64,000 nt of DNA from Exophiala sp. HKRS030. Its lineage: Eukaryota > Ascomycota > Eurotiomycetes > Chaetothyriales > Herpotrichiellaceae. The translations under genes were made by a program, and so were the position numbers. The DNA is taken from the NCBI GenBank assembly GCA_023897205.1, contig JAHWDD010000006.1, positions 496,001 through 560,000 on the forward strand. The letters run 5' to 3'. The notes under the pieces are model-generated. The model was not told where the DNA came from, ran no database searches, and worked only from the letters and a program-made list of their open reading frames with translations. Of this stretch, positions 19,861 through 31,662 are shown one piece after another; position 1 is the first letter of the stretch, and each line of letters opens with the position of its first letter.

Positions 19861-21518
19861 CAGTCATGGACGCAACTTCACATTTTTCTCTTCGTCTGTC
19901 ATCGACTCGCGAGCTGATCAAATTCTTGAAATGAGAATCATTGGCATGGTAGCGTGGTGGTGACAAATGTTCGTTTGGTGGCTGTGAAATATTCTTCTCA
20001 AGTTCACCAATTGCCCTTGTACTTAGATCAATTTACAAAACACTATTGGCATTCATTTGAAGCGATACTCAATCGCGTGGTTCAAATTTAGGAATTATAA
20101 CACAAGCTCAAATTTAGTATCGAGAATACTTCGTACTTGAAGACTTTGCTGATAGAAGATGCCGCCTTCCCCTTGACACGAAGTCCGAAGTTGTTGGGCT
20201 CTGTTCGTTTTTGTTTGGAGTCCTTTTCTAAAGAGTGGCCGCAGATGATTATTCCATACCCTGTATTCGCCTGTCGATCAATCAATGTCTTGCCTCTTAC
20301 CGCTCTCACTGACTTCGGAATTCGTTTTCACAAAGGCGGATCACTCACCACAGCACCATGTGCGAGAGAGTGGAGATGGGCGATTCCATCCTAAGGTGTA
20401 GCGCCTAGATCGGGCTTGCCCCGATTGGCTGCGTGGTGACTTTTGATGCCTCGTTGTACTCTACTCTAGCTTCGTAAGCTGCATGGGAACAAGGCTACGG
20501 TGCTAACAATCATAATCACCGCTCATGGCGCGTGTTTCATGTAGTCAGCATTGTGGTTAATTCCGCCTTTGGTGGTGCACTCCGGACATTTTTTCATGGC
20601 AATGTCCAAACCTAGGATTTCTTCCTCTTGAGACATTTGCTACGGATACACCTCTGGTTATTGCACCAGTGGGCCCAGTCTTCCACGGTTTTGGGGGCCG
20701 TTTCTGCTCATTCGTTGAGGATTCTCTCCCTCGGCTAACGGACTTCTTGACCGCAAGCCCTGGCGCATATTAACTTCATACTACCCCCAACTTGAAGGAC
20801 TAAAAGATTTCCAGCTGGTGGTCTTACTCGGTCGATATAATGAGCCCTTTACCTTGATTTCCTCTTCCCTGCAGGAAGCAACCGTGTGTGGTTCTCTGTT
20901 CTCTGTACCCCTGAGCCCAACCGTTCCCGATGAACCTCTGCCTAGATCGGCAGCGCCGCACCACGAAGCAAAGTCGCCGTGCGGCAGGTAAGTGAAGACC
21001 CTCCTATTCGCGTCCTTGGCCTTTCTCTGGCGCGAAGTACGCCAAGGGTCACTTCAATAACAATCTTCTACCTGTGGACCCACCTGTGTTATTACTCTCT
21101 GACCATCCTTCTAGCCACGAGCAAGTAAGAATTTCAAAGTCATCTTCCCTTTCTCTATCATACCCCAGTCGGGTCACAATACGGCAATGTCGTCCAATCT
21201 TAATTTGGGATCTGCTGCAAATTTTCCGAATCGGTAGTGCTGTCGAGTCATTGAGCAATGAAGCGTGGAGATTGAACGTGCCATGCGTCCATGTGTGAAA
21301 AAGGGGCCCCTTGAGCTTCATACCCAGCCTTTGGTGTTTATAGCGAAGCCATGTCTACTCGATATCTTCTCCAGAGTCTTCTTCCTTTCGTGCAGCAGCT
21401 CTTTCAGAATTCTATTCACAGTCATTCTTTGAATTTTCACTTCACTAAAGGAGGAATTCCCACTGGCCATTTCCTGATATAACTTTTCTTGGTGCTCGAC
21501 ACATTCCTTCAACACAAA
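19861..21518. other. 1.66-kb gene-free region
   Basis: No gene supported. An 85-codon frame at 20137 and a 65-codon minus frame at 21318-21515 lack recognisable features; the latter is the antisense of a CT-rich probable 5' leader. The last few hundred bases are the likely promoter of the PLAC8 gene. Confidence 0.4.
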
Positions 21519-22200
21519 ATGGCTTCATCAACAGACAAGAGCCAGCCTCAGCCCTCCATGGTCGACCAGAACGATGTCAACGACTGGGTCAATCGATTCA
21601 ACGCCACTTTGGCGGACTCGACCTTGGTTACTGCGCCATCGGCCCCCGACGCTCGGCCGTGGGCCGAGTCTTTCTTTGGCTGCTTCATGCCTATTGACAC
21701 ATGTAACGTGAAATTCATGCCAACCTGAAAACCAAACATGGACTGATTCTTCAAGGTCTGATAACCTGCTGCGTGCCTTGCATCACCTTCGGCAAGACAC
21801 ACCATCGTGTACGCAAGCACGGGGACATGGAATCCTACAACTGCGTCAACGCTTCGGTGAGTTTTTTTGGTAACCCCATTGTCCCCAGAGGCCTTGCGAT
21901 CCCCGAGACAGACTTGGACTGACTCTGGCATGCCCACTTGTGATGTAGTGTCTATTGTTCACCGGATTCTCATGCTTTGGTCTCCACTTCATACCCACAT
22001 TGTTCCAACGAGTCGACGTTCGCAACAAGTACAACTTGCAGGGAGACTTCCTGAGCGATCTGTTCACGTCGTGTTGCTGTGCCTGTTGCTCCATCATTCA
22101 GCAGGATAAGGAGGCCGAGGTACGTGAGAGAGAGATTGCCGAGAAGGCTGCTGCTGGATATGCCAAACCTCAAGGAATGTCGTATCAGGCTCGGGGATGA
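21519..22200 (+). CDS. PLAC8 family protein
   Basis: Exons 21519-21702, 21756-21856 and 21949-22200 give 178 residues; an upstream in-frame ATG at 21489 would add ten. Splicing assembles the PLAC8 core: PWAESFFGCFMPIDTCLITCCVPCITFGKTHHRV, then NASCLLFTGFSCFGLHFIPTLFQRVDVRNKYNLQGD and SDLFTSCCCACCSIIQQDKE. The Cys-rich CLxxCCxPCxTFGKTHHR block and the FTSCCCACCSIIQ block are the diagnostic parts. Two hydrophobic stretches suggest membrane association. Plant and fungal relatives include cadmium-resistance and cell-number proteins, and metal or calcium handling is the usual suggestion; the specific role here is unknown. Confidence 0.87.
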
Positions 22201-23337
22201 GATTCTTCGTTGACAAGAGCGACGAGACTTTTGTTTCTTTCTTGATTTGTCAGATGATCGAACATTTCATCGGAGGGCTATGACTGTTGGTGGGCAGGTC
22301 GGCTTGAAGATATTGGCAGAAACAGGATGTAAATATAGCTGTACTTGACATGAATTGTGACAACACCACCTCCCCCTCCGCCACGTCACCATGATGTTTG
22401 TAGTCGGTGAGGTCGTGTATAGGTCGACCACGAAAAAAGGGGCGTGCCTAGCACGTGATGTTACGTGGTAGAAACTACGTGAGACAGTGAGCCTCAGTAA
22501 CTCCCCTGCGCCACTACTTGTATCCTAGCCAAGCAGGTGTCGCCAAAGACCCGAGCGAGAGACAGGCGAGAAGTGCACATCCGGTTCCGCCTCAAGGCGC
22601 TGAGGGAGGCGAATCCTGGTGGCGCTGAAAATTAGTTATAGTTTAAACTGTACTTTAAATGTGCTGCAACTGCGTCGCGGCGCAAAGGGTATCGTCCCCG
22701 TCAGACATTGACTTTGAAAGGATTTAGAGGTCATCGTCTGGAAGGGTAAAATGGAAGACAGCCCGGAAAGGGAGCCGCTGAGGGTAGGGATTGCGAATGC
22801 GGGTGGGTATACCGATCCGCCTTGAACCGGGAATGAAAGTATCGAGTCGAGGAGCAACTCTGGTCATTGGGTGTATATTATTACTCGTCTTCTACCGTTC
22901 CCACTGCCTTACAAGGCACATTTCACGTACGCTAGGGACTTATGCACTGTTCCATCGCGTCAAGTTTTTCAAAAGAACCTTAAAGTTTAAGCCTTTGGCT
23001 ACTCACAGAAGCATTTCTCCAGTTTTGTTTATCTTTGCTTCAGGGTGTGATCGTATAAGATCGGCGCTTTTTGCTCTACGCCATCGAGACGCTAGTGAAA
23101 GGGACCAGAACCAGAAATCGTGGTCATCGATCGCGGAATGTGAGACCTGGTAGGTCGGAAGAGAGGTGTCCCGACGCAGGGTACACCGGGTTGATGTCCA
23201 CGAGGACCATGAGGCAGGTTTTGCATCGTTATGTCTTATCTGGAAGGCCAAACCGCTCGCTCTGTCCCTCTGACAACTCTCCCGTGCTGCATGCAAGCTG
23301 TACCTGGCCTATCGCGGGACGTTTCATATCACTCGCC
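22201..23337. other. Intergenic region with clustered ACGTG words
   Basis: No supported gene in 1.1 kb. Between 22381 and 22490 there are a CACGTC, a palindromic CACGTG (22452-22457), TTACGTGG (22461) and CTACGTGAG (22475), a possible bHLH/bZIP-type binding cluster. Frames at 22791 and upstream of 23338 look non-coding. Confidence 0.4.
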
Positions 23338-25397
23338 ATGGATGAGAGCACAACCGGGAGTGACAAGCAGTTCAACCTGACCTACCCATCATCGGTTGTT
23401 CCGGCAAATTTTTATGCGATTTCAGTGCCTGAGGTTCACCAAAGGGCAGGAGTACCCTTGCCCAGCTCGGACCTACCTTCTGGACGCTGGGACCTTCCCC
23501 CATCAGAGCCATGGATGACACCAACAACAGATACACAGTTTCTGGGCCGGTCTCGGCTACACCGAGTGGACAGTGAGCGGCCTCCGGGCATCACACAGCA
23601 TAATGAGGTTCTAGGCCACAGCCAGTTCTACGACATTCCTAACCCAAGTTTCTTGCCGAGTACTGGGTCAATTCAAAGTGTAGACTTCGATCCAGGCGAT
23701 TCCCCGTGGTTGTCCGCGAATACCTATTCAACATCAGCACAGGATAATGTAGCTTTCACGGAGACACATTACCACTCAGGCCCGGGTGGCGACGTCAACC
23801 ATTCAACCACCGCGCTCAGGCCATTACGCAGCCAGCGTGCCCTGCCGATGACAAGGAACCCTCTTAGCGACTCCGACCTGGGCGACAGCCAGATGTCGTC
23901 TGAAGTTATACGGCCTCGCCGCAGTGATCCGCTGAAGCAGAAGGTGCGAAAAAGGGGTGTTAGCATGGTAAAGCTCTCTTTTTCCAAAGGTTGTCGATTT
24001 GAGTAGCAGTTTTTCGTTTGCTGCCTTCATATCACTACATTTCGAAGTCTAACGTGAGAGAATAGCGAGACATAGGGGCCTGCTGGCGTTGCAGGAAGTA
24101 CAAGAAGCCAGTCAGTGGAACCCTTCCCCCCCCCCCCCCTCTTCGCCAAATACCGGTTTTTCTATCTCAAACTGATCATGAGCCGGTACGGCCCTCGACA
24201 GTGTAATGGCCCCGGTATTTGTAATTCTTGCCGTGTCCCGGCATTCAGGGTATGGCCATCTGAATTGGGCTGTCGACGGGAACGTTTGCAGGACCTGACG
24301 CTTTGTATCGTACCTAGTAGGTCGTTGTGCCTCTGACCGACCGTATGAAGGCTTGTGCAGTCTGACGATAAACCAAACTTGATTTAGCGAATTTTGAGGC
24401 GTCTCTGGCTGATCTACCAGAATTGGCGTGCAAGGTACCCTCGTGGCGCTACTTGGTGCCACAGGCTCGGGCAGGAGAACTTGGAGCAAGTATTGTCGAT
24501 GTGCGGAATAATCGACCCGGTACGCTGTGGGAACAACTCAAGCAGGATCTAGAGTCCATCAAGATCTTTGGCAACGATCTTCATCAACTGGTCGACATTG
24601 TCAGCGCGTACCAACAGAGACAAACGAGGCCTGTATGCCGCCTCTTCTCAGACGTCTCTCCTCCTCCTCCTCCTCCTCCTCCTCCTCCTCCGCCCCCCCT
24701 CTCCTTTCTGAGATTATCAGTCAGCACTCCTACTGACATGGCCCCCCCACAACAGAATGAGTGCCTACAAGTAAGTGGATTCTTGGTCATAGCGACATGC
24801 CACCTCTATCGATGTTTCATCAAGTGTGACGACGACCCTGGCCATCCAGAACCCGCCCCCCCGGCGCAAACGATAGCTGGCATCGTTTCCGCATTGCGGA
24901 GGCGTCTCAACCGCGCATTTTCCCTCCTGTCGAGCTTATGCCTGTCGACCAGAAGGGCAGACTGGTTCCCCGCGACACTGGGTGCCAGCCTGGCGACCTG
25001 TGCCGCAATCATCTTCGTCGACGCCATGATGGCCGTTCCGTCGCCGGTCCGAGAACTCGTCTGGGGGAACTCCCATTCGAAACGACTGTGGATGAGGGAG
25101 TGCAGCTACGGGATGTTGGTCGATCTGCTGCGAGCGAGCACGAGAGGCATCAACCCCATGAAGCTACAATTCTCCGCGGACAATGGCGGAACCGCCAAAA
25201 GCGAGGACATGAGCGGGGTTGGCGTCCTTTTGGGAGACATCGACTCGGCCGAGCTCGATGGTATACAAAAATTGAAGGACTGGAAGTCGCAACACCAGGG
25301 CGCCATGAACCAGGCTGGGGAGATGTTCAACCTATATCTATACCAGCAGGCAAGGGTCAGGACTATCGGTTCTTTATGCTTGATATATGAGTGGTGA
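23338..25397 (+). CDS. Putative regulator with an internal atypical cysteine cluster
   Basis: Proposed exons 23338-23967, 24066-24110, 24202-24316 and 24388-25397 give 599 residues. Residues 1-210 are polar and probably disordered. The splices then build RDIGACWRCRKYKKP-CNGPGICNSC...C, with Cys at 216, 219, 226, 232, 235 and 249 (CX2CX6CX5CX2CX13C). This is a Zn2Cys6-like cluster with an unusually long last loop, sitting in the middle of the protein instead of the N-terminus. GCRRERLQDLTLCIVPTNF after it is typical of a group of fungal proteins with 'GACWRC' fingers. The remainder (LADLPELACKVPSWRYL...) is helical. A (CTC)11 run at 24658-24690 encodes about 13 prolines inside a possible in-frame intron (24633-24755, 123 bases). 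Intron 2 carries a long poly-C tract. The C-terminal end is uncertain. Confidence 0.6.
24658..24690 (+). repeat. (CTC)11 microsatellite in coding or exitron sequence
   Basis: Eleven CTC triplets followed by a CG and a run of C encode a proline run in the reading frame of the regulator. It lies between a GTATGC donor-like site at 24633 and an AACAG acceptor at 24755, so it may be removed by splicing. Confidence 0.8.
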
Positions 25398-26126
25398 CCA
25401 GCGTCATCTACCTGAGTTGAGTATGTACACGGTACGTAGCGAGACAACTCCTTTAAATGTAATACACCTCCACATCCCTTCTTCATAGGCACTCAAAGAA
25501 GAATGTATTCAACCCTGTTGGTTGCCAACTATGGGAACTCGTGTCTTGAGACGGTGGCGTACCAAGGGGCCCTGCAGCAGCAAAAATCAGATTGTTGCTT
25601 GCCAGGGTGCGTGAGAGTGCTGGAGGGAATGAGAAGAGTGGTTGAGCTGCGAAGCAGGTCGTCAGCTTGTGAAAGCGGCGTGCCCGGAGAGCTCGGAGCA
25701 GCTCTTACTGTGTAGATGTAAATAGCTTTGTGCCGCCTTGAGACCGATATGGACAGAACCGACGCAAAAACGAGCATTGGACAACCGTCCCGGTCTCGGC
25801 ACCTGCTTTGTCCACCTCCTTTAGGGATCGTGTAAACAATTCACCACAACTGCCGGATTGAAACTCTGAGCCTTCATCGATCGTTCTCGAGCTTGATATA
25901 CCTGAACAGCTCCGAGAGAAAAAAACATCTCTAGTGATGCTACTTCCCCCTTTACGCCTGACAATCAGACCTTTAAAAACATTCGTGGCTGAAGTCCAGA
26001 ACACAGCATCGTGCTGCCGTTCCTCGCGACGAATGCTCCCGCGCGTATCCCAAATGCCCCTCTGCGGAAAGACCACCGCGAATACTGCAAGTAGGCACGA
26101 GTTGTTGCTCACCGACACTCGAGCCA
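25398..26126. other. Intergenic, convergent 3' ends
   Basis: About 730 bases between the regulator (plus) and the SDR (minus). No gene, repeat or RNA signal is recognised; open frames here overlap on both strands and lack features. Confidence 0.4.
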
Positions 26127-27413
26127 TCAATATTCTCCCACGTCGAATCCCCAATCTGGCTTCGATCCCTTGAAGCGTCTTTCGTCCAAGACTTTCATGG
26201 TCTGTTCAAACACCTTCTTCTGCACTTTCTTGCCTTGATCGGTGTATATCCACGGTTCCACGTCCTGATTCTTCCCATCTGACATGAACATGCCATGCGA
26301 CTCTGGGCCCGCACAAGCACCGTGGACCAACGTTCTCGAGCCCACCTCCGTCGCCCTCCCGACGATGAACCTGAGGACGTCCGTGGTCATTCTGACGAGG
26401 AAATGTTGGTCTCTGTCCAGCGAGCTTCGGCACAAGCCTGGATTGACGAGCGTGATGACGACCGGAGGTTGCGAGGACGGCTGAGAGTGGCTCAGCCGCG
26501 AGACGAATTCCCGAATGAACAGGACTTCCAGTAGCTTGCTGACATTGTACCTGGGGATTCAAAGTTGTCAGACCCATGTCACGCCCGTCCGTCGGTTCGA
26601 ACAGACCAAAGTGGGCGCAGGATGAATAAAAAAGGCCCAACATGAAAGTACTCACCTATCATAGAGGTTGGACGATGCCTCGTCATTCAACGTTTGGTAC
26701 AAATCTGGAGCATTGGCCTCTGGAAACTTGGTGAATTTGTGGACCTCTGAACTGACGATTTCCAAATGTGGGGTCGAGTCTGGGAATCGGTTCTTTGTCT
26801 CGGTGAGCTTGGGTAGGAGACTCAACGCGAGCAGTAGAGTGTTGATGACGTTGACCTGGATGACCGCCTCGAAACCCTCGTGGACGTGCCATGTGGGATT
26901 ACTGATTCCAGCGTTTTCCACCACGACGTCCAGTCGAGACAGCTCGGTCTTTGCCTTCTGTGCAAAGGCCAACGTCGAAGCCGTGCTCGTGAGGTCCAGA
27001 GGCCATACTTCTATAGCATCTGCGTCCGTCCGATGTCGAACACTGCGGACGATGTCCTCTTTCGCCGATTGCCCCTTGGATACAGTACGCACCGCCAATA
27101 CGAGCTTGGCACAGTTGAGACGATAAAAGTGCCGCGCTGCTTCCAATCCCTAGTAAGTGAAGTGTCAATAGATGCACGAAGCGGTTCAATGCAAGGTCTT
27201 TGGCACAGTTGGACTCGCTCCTTGAACCATAAAGATTTCAAGCGGTTGAAGAAGAAGTCATGTACTTACGAGACCAACGTTCGACCCAGTGACAATCACC
27301 GTCTGCCCCGCAAAAGAATGCTCCGGATATGGCGGCGTGACGAGAAATTGTGAGTGCAAAAAGGTGCGAAATGTCGAGCCAAAGTTCGGCTGGATGTTGA
27401 ATTCATCGGGCAT
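26127..27413 (-). CDS. Short-chain dehydrogenase/reductase
   Basis: Three exons, complement(27270-27413), complement(26656-27149) and complement(26127-26550), give 353 residues. The NAD(P)-binding motif TGSNVGLG is rebuilt across the first intron (VTGSNVGL joined to GLEAARHFYRL). An RTVSKGQSAKEDI stretch that often marks NADP preference, LDLTS, VVENAGIS (NAG motif) and the catalytic YNVSK (Tyr214, Lys218) follow; the Tyr codon lies just after the second splice. PGL after the active site and the overall layout match the fungal RDH/WWOX-like classical SDRs. The substrate is unknown. It sits at the edge of the accessory region, separated from TIM21 by a 695-base divergent gap. Confidence 0.9.
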
Positions 27414-28108
27414 CTTTGAGTACGTCACTTGGTGATTCTAGCTAACACGTAGATAGGTAAAATGTCAATTCGAGCTGGTTGAGCTCCAGGCGTATCTTTG
27501 ATAGAAGATTTATTGAGGCGTCGCTGTCCTGGGACTGATGATTGGTATTCTGGGAGGAAGGGTGTACTACAGAGTACATTTATTCTTCGTCTGGATATTT
27601 GAAATTTACAACTTCAATGTCTTCTATACAAGCAGGCAGCAGGCATCCAAATACTGATGTCACCCGTGAAGCTGGACTTGGAAACTCTTATCGCCGAGAA
27701 TTTTCTTCCCTCGGGATCGATATTTCCACCATGAAAATAACGACTTTCTTCGACAAAGTCTGCTTGGTAAGAAAACCATGGATGCTCACTATACGGAGAA
27801 AGAAGCAATTCGCAATCCCCGAGAAGTCTGTATCATTTCTCTACCTCCAAAAAGGCGGGTTCAACTCATGTAGGACAATGTTTACCGTATGTACAGCCTC
27901 GGCAGGGCTCAGTTTGCGGGGAGAGAAAACAGCCTGATACTCCATCGTCTCCTCAATCATTCGCTGAACGAAAACGTCCTCTCTTTTTCCTGCGCTCGTT
28001 TGTTAGACCTTTTGAGGTTCGCGGCTTCTCTGCTTTCGCAAAGCGCATATCTTCGCGACGAAGAGTTGACCTACACTTCAAGGGCCTTGAGGTACTCGTC
28101 GGTTCGCC
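27414..28108. promoter_or_regulatory. Divergent promoter region, SDR / TIM21
   Basis: A 695-base gap between outward-facing starts. A CT-rich stretch just before 28109 is a probable TIM21 leader. A 131-codon frame at 27542 has no family features. Confidence 0.4.
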
Positions 28109-29073
28109 ATGGCCTCTCAAGCTCGTGCATTCCAACAAGCATGTCGTCTTCGATCTCAACCCGCCGCCGCAGCGAGCATACGATTCGAGAACCCACAAGC
28201 TGATGCCACCACCACCACCCTACTACTCTTGACCACCACTTCTCCCCCTTCTTATGCATCTCACAACTCGACATCGAGACCTCAGATACGAACTTTGTCT
28301 CGGATGGTCAGTCGCCCTGCCCTTTCACTGCCCACCTCCGGACAAGCCTTCCGTCATGCAAGCACCAGTAGCTCCTCCTCATCCAACACTCCCCGACGAG
28401 CCATCAGCGTGACCAGCGACGACGGACGTTACAATTGGTCCGAACTCAGTACATCCGAGAAAGCGGCCCGGGGGACACAACAGACGTTCAATTTTCTTGT
28501 CGTCGCCGCAGGTCTCGTAGGGACTGTACGTTTCTTCTCCTTCCTCTTCGTTTCCCTCAAATTGTGCCGCTCGCGAGCCCGAGACCACCTGGGTTCTCCT
28601 CATCCAAAACATACTGATATCTTCCATCGATCAAAAATACATAGGCCACGATATCCTACCTCTTGTACCAAGAACTCATCTCCCCGGACTCGTCGGCGAT
28701 CCAATTCAACGCCGCAGTGTCACGTATAAAATCGTCGCCCGAGTGTCGAGCCCTCCTAGGTCCTTCCAGGGAGATCAAGGCCTTCGGCGAACCCACCTCC
28801 AACAAGTGGGCGCGCGCCCGACCCCTCGCGCACTCGACCGAGACCGACCGATACGGGACGACGCACTTTCGAATGCACTTCAACGTGGCAGGGCCCGAGG
28901 GCTCGGGCGTCGTGAGCGTGCACATGACCAAGCCGCGCGACGGGGACAGGTTGGAGTACCAGCTGCTCAGTCTGACCGTCAAGGGCCACGAGACGATCTA
29001 CTTGGAAAACAAGGAGGCCGAGAGGAACGTCAAGGGCAAGGTCGCCAAGATGTTCGGGGTGCAATGGCGGTAG
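28109..29073 (+). CDS. TIM21: Mitochondrial inner-membrane translocase subunit Tim21
   Basis: Exons 28109-28525 and 28645-29073 give 281 residues. The N-terminus is rich in Arg, Ala and Ser (presequence) up to the conserved YNWSELSTSEKAARGTQQTFNF motif. One membrane helix spans the splice (FLVVAAGLVGT joined to ATISYLLYQEL). The intermembrane-space domain follows: SPDSSAIQFNAAVSRIKSSPECRALLG, then IKAFGEP, HFRMHFNVAGPEGSGVV and a C-terminal FGVQWR. Tim21 binds the TOM complex and links TIM23 to respiratory complexes during inner-membrane sorting. It lies tail-to-tail with the CCCH-Smr gene. Confidence 0.93.
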
Positions 29074-29443
29074 TCCGGTCAGGTTCTCTAGTGTCCCGAG
29101 CAAGACACACCTCGAACGTCCCGAGTAGAGCCAGGAGACTGTTCCATTACGGCGCAGAGAACCGCCAGTATAACAAAGGCACCAATCTGAGGCAACCACG
29201 AAACCAACAAGGGCTTCCTCGGTGGGATTAGCAGAGAGCCAAAAATGATCTAGATATCGTGCTTCCATGAAAAGATGATATATTGGATCTCTTCTATCGA
29301 GGGTTGTCATCCTGATGGTGATGATCTCGCTGCATGTCCAGCTAACAGGCATGCTATTTGTATTCTTCCAATATCATTTCAAGACCACATCATTTCACTC
29401 GAGCTGATAAAGTCGGCGATTACCACCTATATCGAGCGACGCC
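29074..29443. other. Convergent 3' region
   Basis: 370 bases between the TIM21 and CCCH-Smr stop codons. Nothing beyond probable 3' UTRs is seen. Confidence 0.4.
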
Positions 29444-31662
29444 TCAAGCGGGCACTTCGTCACGCTTCAGCACCTGTATCTTAGCCCCAATAGTTGCCAC
29501 AACCGCCGGAGGAGAAGTCTCTCCTTCTCTCGAGTCACTTTCCAGTGAGATGGGCTGCCGTCTGTGACTCGTGATATCGATTCCTAGCACACCTCCAATA
29601 TAGCCGCCTCGCTCCCCTGGCACGCTGAACTCTCGGAACGTATAGCCCCATTCGTTAAGCCAATTTCGGACGCCTTTGCCTACTTTGTCCTTGCCGTTTT
29701 TGCTGTGGTGACCAGTCCCAGTGATGGCGTAGACAATTCTTCTGCCTCGCTTGGATTGGGTAAGAAGGATATTCTCTAGATATTCAATGGCTTCTTCAGG
29801 ATGAAGACCATGAAGATCGACATACAGCTCATCACTGTCATCTGTTGATGAGAGATGTGCGTTTCGTTCGTCATATAGCGCTTTCGCTGCTTCTCGATGA
29901 GCCTTTCTCATCGCATCGTTCTCGGCCTGTCCTCGTAGCGACAATGCCTTCGCAGCCCGTGCATCGTTGCGATTCCACGCTTGTGCAGCACTACCCATGT
30001 CAGCGAACGTCTTCCTCATCCAATGACCGGCTTACCTTTGCAGAAATTTGTTGCGGACGCTGCCATGTTTAATAGCTTCCTGTCTATACTTTAAATACTG
30101 TTGATTAGCACGCGAGCCCGTTTCTAGCCACGGGATATGCTGTGGCTCAGGTATTCTCTTCGCTGCCGCACTCTCCGAGCCACCATAGGTGCGAATTTTG
30201 CGGATCGCGTCACCCTTGCGTGCCTGACCTGGTACTGGGGAGGGCGACATGCGCACGACATCAGCAAGCGAAGATGGCTGTTCTTTTTCGACACTATGGC
30301 CATGTCTAGACCGATGACCATGATGTTTTGCCCTTTTAGCACTCAGAGATCCCAAAGCAGGGAACGCATCTGTGTCATCCATAGCCAATGACGATGGCGT
30401 TTCGGGACGATTCTGATGGCGGGAACTGGGCCGCGAATGTGGTCGCGATGTAGTACCAAAATTTCCCAACGCACTTCGAGATTTTTGACTGCTCGGAACG
30501 AAAGTGTTGCCTGCAGCTAACCCAGCTTGAAGTGTGCTTCTTACATTTTGCGCTGATAGTGTTGGGAACTGGTCATACTGGTCCTGGAGTTGGAACGTCG
30601 CGGTCTGGCCATTCTCATTCACATTAAGTTGATTGATAAGGAGGGCTGGATCGTGAGAAAATTGACAAGCATCGCCGGCTAAGCAGTTGCCGCTCATCCA
30701 ATACCTTGAATACGTCAGCCTGTGCGCTCATCATCTATGTTCACCACTTACTTGCAAAGATAGCCGCTCGTGTCGTGAGCAAATCGACAATCGGCACGCA
30801 GACACGATCCGGATGCCAGCCAGTATTTACAGACAATGGGGCTTTTGGATGATCCAGGCGTCGTCGGTCGAACTGGATTGACCGCCATAGACTTCCCAAC
30901 CAAGACATTGGCGTCACTGCTGGGTACCCCCGTATATTGAGCATCACCACTATCGGTTCCAAGTAGCGAAGCAATAGTGGCACCGAGGTCGTATGAATTC
31001 TTGTTTAGAGCATCCTCGATCTCCTCATCGGTTTTCCGGTCACCTAACACGGATCGTAATATATCATAAGGGCTCATATCCGGTTGAGGAAGCCACTCTG
31101 GTGCAACTGCATTAAGGCTACCGAAAGCAGCATTACTTCCATTTTCATCCGCCAGCAGCCAGTCCACGTTCTCATGGCCGTAGTCTCCATAAATATCCGG
31201 GGCAGGGCTGGCATCAGAAAACTCATAAGCATTCAGGCTCGGACTATGGGGTATAGGTTGCGCCAAAGCAAGTCGAGGAGATGGTCGAGGAGAAGCGAAT
31301 GGGGACGGCGCACTGGACCTTTGCCGAGAGAAACTTGGGCGCGAGACTGGAAAGCCGGTTGAGAGAGCCGGGCTTGAGGAGAGAGGTGGAGGTGAACCTA
31401 GCGGCGTAGGAGCTCTGGCCTGCCATGGCGCTGGCGATGACTTGCGAATGACTTGATGCCGTAATGGAGTGTCCGAGTTCTCTCCTCGTTGCGCATTCCG
31501 GTGTTTCCACAAAGCGTTCAGAACGGCATTTTCCAGGGGAGTACCACTTAACCCAGCCTCTTTAGCGAGAAGTTCCTCAAGGCGTTCGGTCTTCTCCTCT
31601 TCATCTATCGTACTGTCGTCCAGGATAGGACGACAGAGGTCATAATGTTCGTCAGATATCAT
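29444..31662 (-). CDS. CCCH zinc finger and Smr domain protein
   Basis: Three exons, complement(30752-31662), complement(30036-30704) and complement(29444-29990), give 708 residues. The order is: N-terminal helical part; Ser/Pro-rich linker; a helical segment MSPYDILRSVLGDRKTDEEIEDAL that resembles ubiquitin-binding CUE/UBA folds; two CCCH fingers (CX8CX4CX3H, then CX7CX5CX3H, the second completed across intron 1); a basic Ser-rich region; a DUF1771-type helix (AAQAWNRNDARAAKALSLRGQAENDAM); and an Smr domain with YVDLHGLHPEEAI and ITGTGHHSKNG. Smr proteins of this build act as RNA endonucleases in ribosome rescue (yeast Cue2 is one), so an RNA-quality-control role is likely. The second intron is only 45 bases, with CTGAC just before its acceptor; without it a stop follows LQR. 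Confidence 0.88.

Noticed and set aside
21318..21515. 65-codon minus frame with coiled-coil-like sequence before the PLAC8 gene
   Set aside because: It is the reverse of a TTC-rich probable 5' leader; composition explains the Lys/Glu-rich look.
27542..27937. 131-codon plus frame between the SDR and TIM21
   Set aside because: No family resemblance, no usable splice sites extending it, and it lies in the expected divergent promoter.
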